Below are positions 1-7,849 of a stretch of DNA of 64,000 bases, in pieces. The notes beneath the pieces are model-generated. The model was not told the DNA's origin and searched no databases. It was given only the letters and a program-made list of their open reading frames with translations. The number at the start of each line of letters is the position of its first letter. Within the stretch, counting starts at the first letter, position 1. The stretch lies in the NCBI GenBank assembly GCA_900315435.1, contig OMYY01000007.1, forward strand, positions 25,302 to 89,301, read 5' to 3'. Source of the DNA: an uncultured Spirochaetaceae bacterium (GTDB lineage Bacteria > Spirochaetota > Spirochaetia > Sphaerochaetales > Sphaerochaetaceae). Both the position numbers and the translations under genes were made by a program.

Positions 1-884
1 TGGGCAACGCCCGTGGTGGCGGCAAGCAGATCGACGAGATTGTCGATTCGCTGGAGCGGCTGAACATCAACATCCTGATCACCATCGGTGGTGACGGCAC
101 GCTCAGGGGTGCCAGCGACATCGCTGACGAAATCGGTCGCCGTGGCCTGAAGATCGCCGTGGTCGGTGTGCCCAAGACCATCGACAACGACCTGCTGTAT
201 GTGCAGTCCTCTTTTGGTGTGGACACTGCGGTCGCCCAGGCGGTGCCGGCCATCCGATGCGCCCATGCCGAGGCGGAGGGTTCGATCAATGGTATCGGTA
301 TCGTCAAGGTCATGGGACGCGAGAGCGGTTTCATCGCCGCCCAGGCTTCCCTGGCCCAGAGCGACGTCAACTTCTGCCTGATTCCCGAGAACCCGTTCGA
401 CATGGACGGGCCCAATGGTTTGCTGAACCACCTGAAGGCCCGCATCCTTGCCCGCCACCATGCGGTGATCCTGGTCGCCGAGGGCGCGGGGCAGGAGCTG
501 CTGCCTCCTTCCACCGAGCATGACGCTTCCGGAAACGTGAAGTTCCATGATATCGGCCTGTATCTCAAGGACCAGATCAAGACCTACTTCCAGAAAGAAG
601 GCATCGTCTGCAACATCAAGTACATCGACCCGTCCTACATCATCCGCAGTGTCGCGGCGGACAGCTACGATTCGATCTACTGCGCCAGACTGGGAGCCCA
701 CGCCGTCCACGCCGCCATGGCAGGCAAGACGAAGATGCTGATCAGCGAGTGCAACAACCGCTTCGTCCACATCCCCATCGCCGCCTGTGTCGCCAGCCGG
801 AACCATGTCGACCTCGAGGGTCCGCTATGGAGAGACGTCCTGGAGAACACCCGGCAGCCTGTCAGCATGAAGAATACGCTGTAA
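1..884 (+). CDS. 6-phosphofructokinase, trypanosome/TP0108-like group (5' end outside window)
   Basis: Phosphorylates fructose 6-phosphate to fructose 1,6-bisphosphate in cytoplasmic glycolysis. The first complete codon in frame is at position 3 and the reading frame is open to the window edge, so the N-terminus is missing. Visible motifs are GGDGTLRGA (phosphoryl-donor loop) and PKTIDND (catalytic loop). The Gly in GGDG rather than the Asp of GGDD is the signature of ATP use, while Lys in PKTIDND is shared with PPi-type and trypanosome enzymes; this combination is typical of the long ATP-dependent group that includes treponemal TP0108. Donor choice is inferred from these residues only. A strong hairpin follows the stop at 905-937. 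Confidence 0.88.
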   Translation, partial: GNARGGGKQIDEIVDSLERLNINILITIGGDGTLRGASDIADEIGRRGLKIAVVGVPKTIDNDLLYVQSSFGVDTAVAQAVPAIRCAHAEAEGSINGIGIVKVMGRESGFIAAQASLAQSDVNFCLIPENPFDMDGPNGLLNHLKARILARHHAVILVAEGAGQELLPPSTEHDASGNVKFHDIGLYLKDQIKTYFQKEGIVCNIKYIDPSYIIRSVAADSYDSIYCARLGAHAVHAAMAGKTKMLISECNNRFVHIPIAACVASRNHVDLEGPLWRDVLENTRQPVSMKNTL

Positions 885-1499
885 GGAAGACAGAACAGGA
901 GACAGAGAGGGGAGGGCGAGTGCCCTCCCGCTCTTTCATGCATTTCATTGGCGTGTTTTTTTGCATCTCATTGATCAAGGAAAGAAGTTCTTCCCGCTCC
1001 GAGCGAGGAACCTTCAGCAGGTCCATGGCTTGCTCCAAAGGCACATGCAGAGAGACCGAGAGCGTAAGGATTGCCTTTGCAAAGTTCCTCCTGCCTCTGA
1101 GGAGTTCTTCCTTGCTGCCTTCCTGGATACCGGATTGCTCTGCCTCGTTCCACAGATCCATGCCGGAACCCTCGAACATCGCCATCTCCTCCTCGTCCTC
1201 TTTCGAGAACCTCAGGTCCCAATCCCGCTCGATCCGCCGGACCTTCTCCCTGGTCCCGATCTTCCGCGACAGGTAGATCCCCAGCAGCCCCGCCATGGTC
1301 CATTCCATGATCCTTCCCTGGTCCCACCGGGGATTGTTCAGGATCAGCCACACCGACACCACCGGGGAGAGCGACCCATAGTCGTCGCCCCCGAACACCT
1401 TCCCCTTCCGGGACACCACCAGACGGGCGAGGTAGTAGCACATGCGCTTTTTCAGCAGGAATGCAGGATGGCGGCGTTTTCAGTTTTGGTTTTAGCCAT
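862..1499 (-). pseudogene. decayed Rpn/PD-(D/E)XK nuclease family gene
   Basis: The minus strand has a good start (ATG at 1499 behind GGAGG) giving MAKTKTENAAI. After about 12 codons the reading frame shifts into a different frame that runs 1443-862 and encodes the middle and C-terminal part of an Rpn-type protein (GDDYGSLSPVVSVWLIL, AMFEGSGMDLWNE). The nuclease core that should lie between these parts is absent, so this is an internally deleted relic. The 3' end overlaps the end of the phosphofructokinase gene and its terminator, so the original stop is probably lost. A paralogous relic lies at 9415-10122. Rpn proteins are recombination-promoting nucleases present in many copies; no activity is expected here. 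Confidence 0.72.
905..937 (+). terminator. intrinsic terminator of the phosphofructokinase gene
   Basis: Stem GGGAGGGC/GCCCTCCC (910-917 with 922-929) and GAGT loop. The stem is extended outward by GAGAG/CTCTT with one bulged base, and is followed by a short T-rich tail. It lies inside the 3' part of the opposite-strand pseudogene. Confidence 0.7.
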
Positions 1500-1632
1500 A
1501 TGAAATCCTCCATCCTAATAAACCGCACTTTTGGGGAAATCCATCCCAAGGGAGGATCAATTTTTCAATCTTGACCTATTGATACTTGGAACAGGGATTT
1601 GATGAGCGTTGAAAAAACATACAATTTTTTTC

Positions 1633-1661
1633 TTGCAGGTTTAATGCTAGCATGCTAGGAT
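1633..1661 (+). promoter_or_regulatory. putative sigma-70 promoter of the LarA-like/glycerate operon
   Basis: TTGCAG (1633-1638), 17-bp spacer, TAGGAT (1656-1661). Predicted start about 14 nt before the chosen ATG at 1682. Confidence 0.5.
1644..1658. promoter_or_regulatory. palindromic operator candidate overlapping the -10 element
   Basis: The direct repeat ATGCTAG (1644-1650 and 1652-1658) forms two overlapping palindromes: ATGCTAGCAT at 1644-1653 and CTAGCATGCTAG at 1647-1658. It covers the spacer and -10 of the operon promoter, a repressor position. The GntR/FCD regulator encoded in the same operon is the natural candidate ligand; this is inference. Confidence 0.45.
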
Positions 1662-1681
1662 GCTTTTATCTGGGGAACGCA

Positions 1682-2986
1682 ATGAAGAATCCTGTGTACG
1701 AAGAAATTTTGAAACCAGTCGTTTTGCCTCGCATGTACCGAGTCCGGCAGTTGTTTGATACAACCAAGATCGAAGACGTTGCAGGCACTGTCCGCAAAGA
1801 GGTGCTGGCATTTCCTGAAATCGACAAAGTGAAGGGAAAGACGGTGGCGGTCGGCGTTGGCAGCCGAGGCATTGCCAATCTTCCCGTAATCGTGAAAACC
1901 CTGATCGATTGCCTGAAAGAGAAGGGGGCCAACGTCTTCATCGTTCCTTCCATGGGAAGCCATGGGGGTGCCGTTGCGCAAAACCAGACCAAGATGCTGG
2001 AACATCTGGGAATCTCGGAGGCAACCGTCGGAGCACCGATTCGCTCCAGCATGGAGACGGTGACGATCGGGGATACCGAGGACGGGATTCCCGTACAGAT
2101 GGACAAGAATGCGGCCAGCGCGGATTACACGGTCACGGTCGCACGCATCAAGCCGCATTGTTCCTTCCATGGCAAGTACGAGAGCGGCATGACGAAGATG
2201 TGCGTCATCGGGCTTGGCAAGCAGCATGGTGCGGATTTTTGCCACGCACGTGGCATGGCACACATGCCGGAGAACCTTGAGAAGATCGGCAAAGTCTTCA
2301 TGAGCTCTTCCAACTTGCTCTTTTCATTGGGTTTGATCGAGAACAGCCTGGATGAGACCTGTTTCATCCACCCGTATGGACGGGATACGTTGATGAAGGA
2401 AGAACCTGCCTTGCTGGAAAAGGCCAAGGCGTTGTTTCCTCGCATCCCGTTTACCGATTTTGATGTCTTGATCGTCGACGAGTTCGGCAAGAACATCACG
2501 GGAACTGGCATGGATTGCAATGTCATTCAACGATTCACCAGCGAGCATATGGTTCCCCAACCCTTCTACAAACGGTTGGTGGTCCTCAATTTGACGGATG
2601 AATCCGATGGCAATGCCGCAGGATTCGGACTGGCGGACGTCTCCACGCAGAAAACATTCCTGAAGATGGACCGGGCCAAGACCTATCCCAATTTCCTGAC
2701 TGCCCGCACGGTCATCGGAGGCAGGATTCCGATGATCATGGATGATGATTACGATGCGATCCGGACGGGCATCAAGACCGCACCGGATTCCGATCTCCAC
2801 CATCTGAGGGTGGTGCACATCAAGAATACGTTGTTGCTTGACCGCATGGAAATCTCCGAGGCGATGTTGGAAGACGCCCGACGCAATCCCCATGTCGAGG
2901 TGGTTGCAAGCGAAGGACACGAAATGCAGTTCGATGCAGAAGGAAATTTGATTACCGATTGGAGGGATATGAGGAATGAGGACTGA
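1682..2986 (+). CDS. LarA-like (DUF2088/lactate racemase domain) family protein
   Basis: 434-residue cytoplasmic protein of the nickel-dependent lactate racemase superfamily. Characteristic stretches are PSMGSHGGAVAQNQ, ARIKPHCSFHGKYESG and KMCVIGLGKQHGAD, with conserved histidines that correspond to the cofactor and active-site region of this family. LarA itself interconverts D- and L-lactate with a nickel-pincer nucleotide; many homologues racemise or epimerise other 2-hydroxy acids. Start at 1682 is preferred because GGGGAA lies 5 nt upstream, whereas the in-frame ATG at 1652 lies inside the promoter. It overlaps the next gene by 11 bp. With glycerate kinase downstream it plausibly epimerises the hydroxy acid taken up by the TTT carrier. 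Exact substrate unknown; no pincer-cofactor synthesis genes are in the window. Confidence 0.78.
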   Translation: MKNPVYEEILKPVVLPRMYRVRQLFDTTKIEDVAGTVRKEVLAFPEIDKVKGKTVAVGVGSRGIANLPVIVKTLIDCLKEKGANVFIVPSMGSHGGAVAQNQTKMLEHLGISEATVGAPIRSSMETVTIGDTEDGIPVQMDKNAASADYTVTVARIKPHCSFHGKYESGMTKMCVIGLGKQHGADFCHARGMAHMPENLEKIGKVFMSSSNLLFSLGLIENSLDETCFIHPYGRDTLMKEEPALLEKAKALFPRIPFTDFDVLIVDEFGKNITGTGMDCNVIQRFTSEHMVPQPFYKRLVVLNLTDESDGNAAGFGLADVSTQKTFLKMDRAKTYPNFLTARTVIGGRIPMIMDDDYDAIRTGIKTAPDSDLHHLRVVHIKNTLLLDRMEISEAMLEDARRNPHVEVVASEGHEMQFDAEGNLITDWRDMRNED

Positions 2987-4361
2987 TACACTGTACGACA
3001 ATTTTGAGCAATTGACCGACCATGGCAACATCAAGGAGCGCAAGGATGCGCTCTTGATTGCCGAGGCAGGAATCAAGAGCGTCATTCCTTATACGAAAAC
3101 GAAGGAGTATTTCCGCATCGACGGAGATGCGCTCCACATCGCCGACCAGTGTTTCTTCTTCAGCAAGCTGAAGCACATCTATGTCGTCGGTGTGGGAAAG
3201 GGCTCGTACCCGATTGCCCAGGCTTTCGATGAACTGTTGGGCGATCGGATTACCGAAGGCGTGCTGGTGGTCAAGGAGGGAGAAAAACGTCGTCTTCCTC
3301 ATGTGCGATGTCTGGAGTCCAGCCATCCCTTCCCTGATGAGCGGAGCGTAGTGGGGGCGAAAGCCATCCTGAAGGTCGTTGATAAGGCGCAGGAGGGAGA
3401 TTTGGTGCTTGCCGCCGTCACGGGAGGCTCTTCCGCATTGGTCAATTTGCCCGCCGACGGCGTCTCGATTGCCGACATGCAGATCACCAGCAAGCTTTTG
3501 CTGCAGAGCGGTGCCGATATCGTCAAGATGAATGCGGTCCGCAAGCACCTGTGCAACATCAAGGGCGGACGGCTGGTGCAGCATGCCCAACCGGCGATGA
3601 TCATCACCTTCACCCTGGATACGAACACGCCGGGAATGCCGTGGCCCGATCTCTCGCTGCCTGATCCTTCGACCTTCCAGGACGCCGTGGATGTCCTTCA
3701 TGAGTTCGATTTGTGGGAGAAGGTGCCGCAATCCGTACGGAACCGGCTGACCTATGGCCTCACACACCCTGAGCTGGAGACGTTGAAGACCCTGGAAGGA
3801 ATGCACCAGGCGCTCTACAGCGTCGGAAATCAGCGGATTGCCTGTACCGAGGCGGCCAGGAAGGCAAAAGAGCTTGGCTATCACCCGGTAGTGCTTTCTT
3901 CCTGCATCGACGGAGAGGCGAAGGACGTGGGCATCTTTTTGGCAGGCATGACCAATGCGCTGCTTGCCCATGAGCAGGATACGCTTCCGCTTCCTTGTGC
4001 GCTGATCAGCGGGGGGGAAACCACCATCTCCATCATCGGGAACCCCGAGATGGGAGGACCCAACCAGGAGAGTGTCTTTGGATTCTCCAAGAAACTCCGG
4101 CAAAAGGAACACATGGCATTTGTCTGCATCGATACCGATGGCACCGACGGCCCGACCGACATGGCAGGCGGCATCGCTGACGGATATTCCAAAGAATGCA
4201 TGAAGAAGTTGGGCATCGATTATCAGGACATCTTCACCAAGCACGGGACCTATGAGGCGCTGAACAAGCTGGGAGATGGCATCTATACCGGCAACACCGG
4301 AACGAACGTGATGAACTTGCGGGTCGTGGTCGTTACCGACCACAAGGAGGACAACAAATGA
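2976..4361 (+). CDS. glycerate 2-kinase, GckA/TtuD type (DUF4147-MOFRL)
   Basis: 461-residue cytoplasmic kinase that phosphorylates glycerate to 2-phosphoglycerate. The N-terminal DUF4147 domain (to about residue 240) contains VVGVGKGSYPIAQA, ESSHPFPDE and AVTGGSSALVNLP. The C-terminal MOFRL domain contains LISGGETTI and CIDTDGTDGPTDMAGG. Length and both domains match the GckA/TtuD family. ATG at 2976 overlaps the preceding stop by 11 bp, and the next gene begins in an ATGA overlap, so translation is coupled. The product is the normal substrate of enolase, and an enolase-like gene follows directly. Confidence 0.9.
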   Translation: MRTDTLYDNFEQLTDHGNIKERKDALLIAEAGIKSVIPYTKTKEYFRIDGDALHIADQCFFFSKLKHIYVVGVGKGSYPIAQAFDELLGDRITEGVLVVKEGEKRRLPHVRCLESSHPFPDERSVVGAKAILKVVDKAQEGDLVLAAVTGGSSALVNLPADGVSIADMQITSKLLLQSGADIVKMNAVRKHLCNIKGGRLVQHAQPAMIITFTLDTNTPGMPWPDLSLPDPSTFQDAVDVLHEFDLWEKVPQSVRNRLTYGLTHPELETLKTLEGMHQALYSVGNQRIACTEAARKAKELGYHPVVLSSCIDGEAKDVGIFLAGMTNALLAHEQDTLPLPCALISGGETTISIIGNPEMGGPNQESVFGFSKKLRQKEHMAFVCIDTDGTDGPTDMAGGIADGYSKECMKKLGIDYQDIFTKHGTYEALNKLGDGIYTGNTGTNVMNLRVVVVTDHKEDNK

Positions 4362-5578
4362 CGGACACCATCAAGCGGATTACCGGAAGGGAAATCCTGA
4401 ATGCGAAGGGCAACCCTACGGTAGAAGCCCAGGTCGAGACCGCAAGCGGATATGTCGCGGTTGCCTCCGTACCCAGCGGGACCTCCACAGGGTCCTATGA
4501 GGCAAAAGCCCTGTTTGATGGCGGCAAGCGCTACGGCGGAAAAGGCTGCTTGCAGGCCGCCAGCCACGTAAGCAACGAGATCAATGAGGCGCTTGCCGGA
4601 AAGTCGCTCGAGTCCCAGTCCGCACTTGATCAAGTAATGATTGAGCTTGATGGGACCCAAGACAAGTCACGCCTGGGAGCGAATGCCATCCTAGCCGCAT
4701 CGGTCGCCATAGCCAAAGCGCGTGCGCTTTCCTTGCACAAGCAGACGTACGAGACCCTCACCGAAGCAAAAAGCTACAAGATTCCCGACGTGATCGCCAC
4801 CATGGTCGCCGGCGGTGTCTTTGGAGTTTCCGGTTTGGAGTTCGAGGATTATCTCTATATCTTCCATGGCTTCGAGAAATTCTCCGACCAGCTCGAGGCA
4901 ATCGTCACGTTGCGCAAGCAGCTGGAAAAGAACCTGATTAAGACCTACGGGTCGTTCCCGGAAGACGGGGGAGCCCTTGCGCCGCCGCTGAAATCGACCG
5001 GGGAAGCCTTTGAGGTCATGCTCGAGACCGCCCGGCAATGTGGATACGAGGATCATGTCACCCTGGGAATCGATGCGGCCATCTCCGAACAGTACGATAA
5101 GAAGACGGGCCTGTATGCGGTGAAGCAGGGCATGGACCGCGCACAGCTTTGCGCATACTACGTCGAGTTGGCGAAGAAGTACCCGCTGACCTACCTGGAA
5201 GACTGTTTCGATGAAGACGACATCGAAGGATTCCGCATGCTGAAAGAAGCGCTTCCCTCGGTGCAGAACGTAGGGGACGACCTGTTCACCAGCAACATCA
5301 AGCGGCTGGAGGCATACCATGAGGCGGCCAACGGTCTGCTCTTGAAAGTGAATCAGATCGGCACGGTCAGCGAGGCGATCCTGGCAGCCCAATATGCCCA
5401 GACCCACGGGATGGACGTCACGGTTTCCTTGCGTTCGGGCGAGACGACGGACGATTTCATCGCCGATCTCTCCGTGGCGCTCTCCACCAAGCAAATCAAA
5501 CTCGGTTCTCCTGTACGGGCAGAAAGGAATGTGAAGTATAATAGGCTCCAATACATTGCAACTGTATTAGGAGTCTGA
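4358..5578 (+). CDS. divergent enolase-like protein
   Basis: 406-residue enolase-superfamily protein. It retains PSGTSTGSYEA (mobile loop), LGANAIL, metal ligands D239, E281 and D307/D308 (GIDAA, YLEDCFDEDD, NVGDDLF), catalytic-base Lys330 (LLLKVNQIG) and Lys381 (QIKLGSP). Compared with E. coli enolase, the active-site His of GGEHA is replaced (Phe155 region, GGVFGVSG), the His of SHRSGE is Leu358 (VSLRSGE), and DEGG reads EDGG at residues 202-205. It is therefore unlikely to be the housekeeping enolase. Its place after glycerate 2-kinase suggests 2-phosphoglycerate to PEP, or a related dehydration of a substituted analogue. It starts in an ATGA overlap, with 1 bp before the GntR gene. Confidence 0.82.
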   Translation: MTDTIKRITGREILNAKGNPTVEAQVETASGYVAVASVPSGTSTGSYEAKALFDGGKRYGGKGCLQAASHVSNEINEALAGKSLESQSALDQVMIELDGTQDKSRLGANAILAASVAIAKARALSLHKQTYETLTEAKSYKIPDVIATMVAGGVFGVSGLEFEDYLYIFHGFEKFSDQLEAIVTLRKQLEKNLIKTYGSFPEDGGALAPPLKSTGEAFEVMLETARQCGYEDHVTLGIDAAISEQYDKKTGLYAVKQGMDRAQLCAYYVELAKKYPLTYLEDCFDEDDIEGFRMLKEALPSVQNVGDDLFTSNIKRLEAYHEAANGLLLKVNQIGTVSEAILAAQYAQTHGMDVTVSLRSGETTDDFIADLSVALSTKQIKLGSPVRAERNVKYNRLQYIATVLGV

Positions 5579-5579
5579 A

Positions 5580-6245
5580 ATGGAAGAAATCGTAAACCTG
5601 GAGCGCAGGACTGTCACCGACGCGGTGTACGAGCAGCTGAGGAAAGACATCATCGAGATGTTTTATCAACCCGGAGAACGTCTTTCCGAACAGAAAATCG
5701 CTCAGCGGTATGGCGTGAGCAGGGATCCGGTGCGTAAAGCCGTTTCCCGCTTGGTGCAGGAGAATTTGCTGATCAGCAAGCCGCAATGCGGAACGTTCGT
5801 GAGCGAGCTTTCGATCAAGCAAGGAAGAGAGGTTTGCGAGATTCGGCTCTTGCTGGAAGCGCATGCGGTGCGCACCGCGTGCGCTCATATCCCGCAAGAG
5901 GAGTTGGACCAGCTGGTTTCCGATCTCGAGAAGACGAGACGGATTGCAGAAGAGGAAGACGAGGAGGAAGCGAGACAGTACATCTATCGTCTGGACGAAC
6001 AGATGCACAGGATAATCTGGAAGTACTGCGGCAATGAGATGATCGGGAGCATCATTCGTTCCTATGACTTCATCGTAAAGCGGATCCAGATTTCCAACAT
6101 GCAGTACCATCGCCGCAAGAGCGGAACGCTCTTGGAGATGGGAAAGATCATTCTCGCACTCGCAAATAAGGATGTGGATGCGGCGGTGAAAGCCATGGAG
6201 ATCCACATCGGCAACATTAAGAAAACATTGGTGGAATCCCAATGA
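5580..6245 (+). CDS. GntR family regulator, FadR/FCD type
   Basis: 221-residue transcription factor. The N-terminal winged helix (about 10-75) has LRKDIIEMFYQPGERLSEQ and YGVSRDPVRKAVSRL; the rest is an all-helical FCD ligand domain with conserved His/Asp/Arg positions. FCD regulators usually sense carboxylic or sugar acids, often through a bound metal. AGGAG lies about 10 nt before the ATG, and the gene is inserted between the catabolic genes and the carrier genes of one operon. It probably represses the operon from the palindrome at 1644-1658 until the imported acid or an intermediate binds. Confidence 0.85.
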   Translation: MEEIVNLERRTVTDAVYEQLRKDIIEMFYQPGERLSEQKIAQRYGVSRDPVRKAVSRLVQENLLISKPQCGTFVSELSIKQGREVCEIRLLLEAHAVRTACAHIPQEELDQLVSDLEKTRRIAEEEDEEEARQYIYRLDEQMHRIIWKYCGNEMIGSIIRSYDFIVKRIQISNMQYHRRKSGTLLEMGKIILALANKDVDAAVKAMEIHIGNIKKTLVESQ

Positions 6246-6269
6246 TTTGAATTAAAGAGGAGCAAGAAA

Positions 6270-7268
6270 ATGAAAAAGACAGTTGCAATGGTCTTCGCGC
6301 TCGCCCTGTCGGCCGGCTTGGCATTTGCCAATGGCCAGGAAGAGACAGGTGCATCAAAGAATGCGGCGAGTTCTTTCCCGAAAAAGGAAATCACCGTAAT
6401 CGTACCTTGGAATCCCGGTGGGACGAACGACTTGATGGCTCGTGCGATGCAGCCGGTCTTCAAGGACAAGTACAACGTGAACCTTGTGGTGAAGAACGTG
6501 CCCGGCGGTGGAAGTGCGGTCGGTATCGGCGAAGTTCTGACGGCAAAGAATGACGGATATACCGTAGGTCTTGCTTCCAGCTCCTATCTGGCCCTCATGG
6601 CTCAGGGAAGAGTTCCGACGAAAATGGAAGACATGACGATCGTCAACAACGTGGCCAGCGAGCCGGTCGTGTTGACCGTCAAGAAGGGTGGCAAGTTTGC
6701 GACGGCACAGGAACTCCTCGCCGCGGCAAAGAGTGCGCCCAAGGCCGTTTCTTGCGGCATCCCCGGTTCGAACAACGTCAACCAGGCGTACGCCACCTTG
6801 TTGGGCGAAGCGGCAAAGGTCGAGTTCAACTTCATGCCCTTTGATGGCGGCAGCCGCGTGATTGCCGAGCTGATCGGCGGCCATGTCGATTGTGGTATCT
6901 TGAAGCCGAGCGAAGTCATCGCCCAGGTGCGGGCTGGCGAGCTGGCCATCCTTGCGGTATGCAACAAGGAAGGTCTTGGTGCCCTGGCCCCCGAAGTCCC
7001 GACGGCTGAGAAGCTGGGCTACGACCTGTTCCGGCTTGGCAACATCCAGCAGACCTCGTTCATGATGGCGCCAAAGGGAGTGGATCCCGCCGTGACGGCC
7101 AAGCTTGCCGAGATGTTCAAGGTGGTGCTTGAGTCCGAAGAATACAAGAAGTTCGCTGATGGTGTCGGTATCATGCCCACTCCTCTGACGGGAGATGCAT
7201 GCAAGAGCTTCATCGACGAGGTGTATGCCGGCCTTGAGAAGGCAAGCGCCGAAATCTTTACCAAATAA
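6270..7268 (+). CDS. TctC-family solute-binding protein of a TTT carrier
   Basis: 332-residue exported binding protein (Bug/TctC family) that captures a carboxylate outside the membrane and delivers it to TctAB. A cleavable signal peptide ends at AFA, followed by NGQEE; there is no lipobox cysteine, so it is predicted soluble periplasmic. Family stretches are ITVIVPWNPGGTNDLMAR, NVPGGGSAVGIGE and LIGGHVDCGI. SD GAGGAG lies 11 nt upstream. A perfect stem-loop follows the stop before tctB, suggesting the binding protein is made in excess. Substrate unknown; the operon suggests a hydroxy or sugar acid. Confidence 0.9.
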   Translation: MKKTVAMVFALALSAGLAFANGQEETGASKNAASSFPKKEITVIVPWNPGGTNDLMARAMQPVFKDKYNVNLVVKNVPGGGSAVGIGEVLTAKNDGYTVGLASSSYLALMAQGRVPTKMEDMTIVNNVASEPVVLTVKKGGKFATAQELLAAAKSAPKAVSCGIPGSNNVNQAYATLLGEAAKVEFNFMPFDGGSRVIAELIGGHVDCGILKPSEVIAQVRAGELAILAVCNKEGLGALAPEVPTAEKLGYDLFRLGNIQQTSFMMAPKGVDPAVTAKLAEMFKVVLESEEYKKFADGVGIMPTPLTGDACKSFIDEVYAGLEKASAEIFTK

Positions 7269-7284
7269 CTACTTAAGTTGTATC

Positions 7285-7306
7285 CCGGCTACCGAAAGGT
7301 AGCCGG
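7285..7306 (+). terminator. intercistronic hairpin between tctC and tctB
   Basis: Perfect 9-bp stem CCGGCTACC/GGTAGCCGG with a GAAA tetraloop, starting 17 nt after the tctC stop. No T-run follows, so it is more likely an mRNA-stabilising or attenuating hairpin than a full terminator. Confidence 0.65.
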
Positions 7307-7320
7307 ATTGAGGGGAAATC

Positions 7321-7839
7321 ATGTCTCTACGAACTCGTTTTCGAAAAACAGAGAACATCGTGCTCGTGCTGCTCGCTGCTTTCTTTTCCTTTTTGTTTTA
7401 TGTAGCCTCCACCAGCGAGTCGTACAACTTCGACGGCATCGCTTCGATGACCTTCCCGAAATGGATTATCGGTTTCACCATCTTCCTGAGCGTCTTGAAG
7501 CTCGGTATGAATCTGTGTGCGAAGTCCGACCCGTCCGAAGAAAGTAAAGTCGAAAAAGCACCCGAGCTTGTCGATGGGCTTTCCCATCAAGCAAGCAACC
7601 GGAAGAAACTGATTTCTCTCGTGGGAATCATTATCTACGCCTTCCTTTGGAATTTTCTTGGCTTTGGGTTGAGCACGGTGCTTTTCGTCACGCTTGAATC
7701 GCATTACCTCAGGCCGAAAACCCCGTTCCTCAAATGCCTCCTGGTGGGTGTTGGAGCGACGCTCGTGCTGTATTTCGTGTTTGGTTTCTTATTCAATGTC
7801 GACTTCCCGGAGCCGATTTTGGAACTGATCTTGGACTAG
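7321..7839 (+). CDS. TctB-family small membrane subunit of a TTT carrier
   Basis: 172-residue integral membrane protein with four predicted hydrophobic segments (about 15-33, 45-62, 100-118 and 140-165) and a charged cytoplasmic loop (around 65-95). This is the poorly conserved small subunit of tripartite tricarboxylate carriers, needed with TctA for sodium- or proton-driven uptake of the ligand held by TctC. Identification rests on length, topology and position between tctC and tctA. SD GAGGGG precedes ATG 7321; only 10 bp separate it from tctA. Confidence 0.85.
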   Translation: MSLRTRFRKTENIVLVLLAAFFSFLFYVASTSESYNFDGIASMTFPKWIIGFTIFLSVLKLGMNLCAKSDPSEESKVEKAPELVDGLSHQASNRKKLISLVGIIIYAFLWNFLGFGLSTVLFVTLESHYLRPKTPFLKCLLVGVGATLVLYFVFGFLFNVDFPEPILELILD

Positions 7840-7849
7840 GAGGGCATCT

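Noticed and set aside
1..884. PPi-dependent phosphofructokinase
   Set aside because: GGDG (not GGDD) favours ATP despite the PKTIDND loop.
4358..5578. Housekeeping enolase
   Set aside because: Two active-site histidines and the DEGG order are not kept, and the gene lies in a substrate-specific operon.
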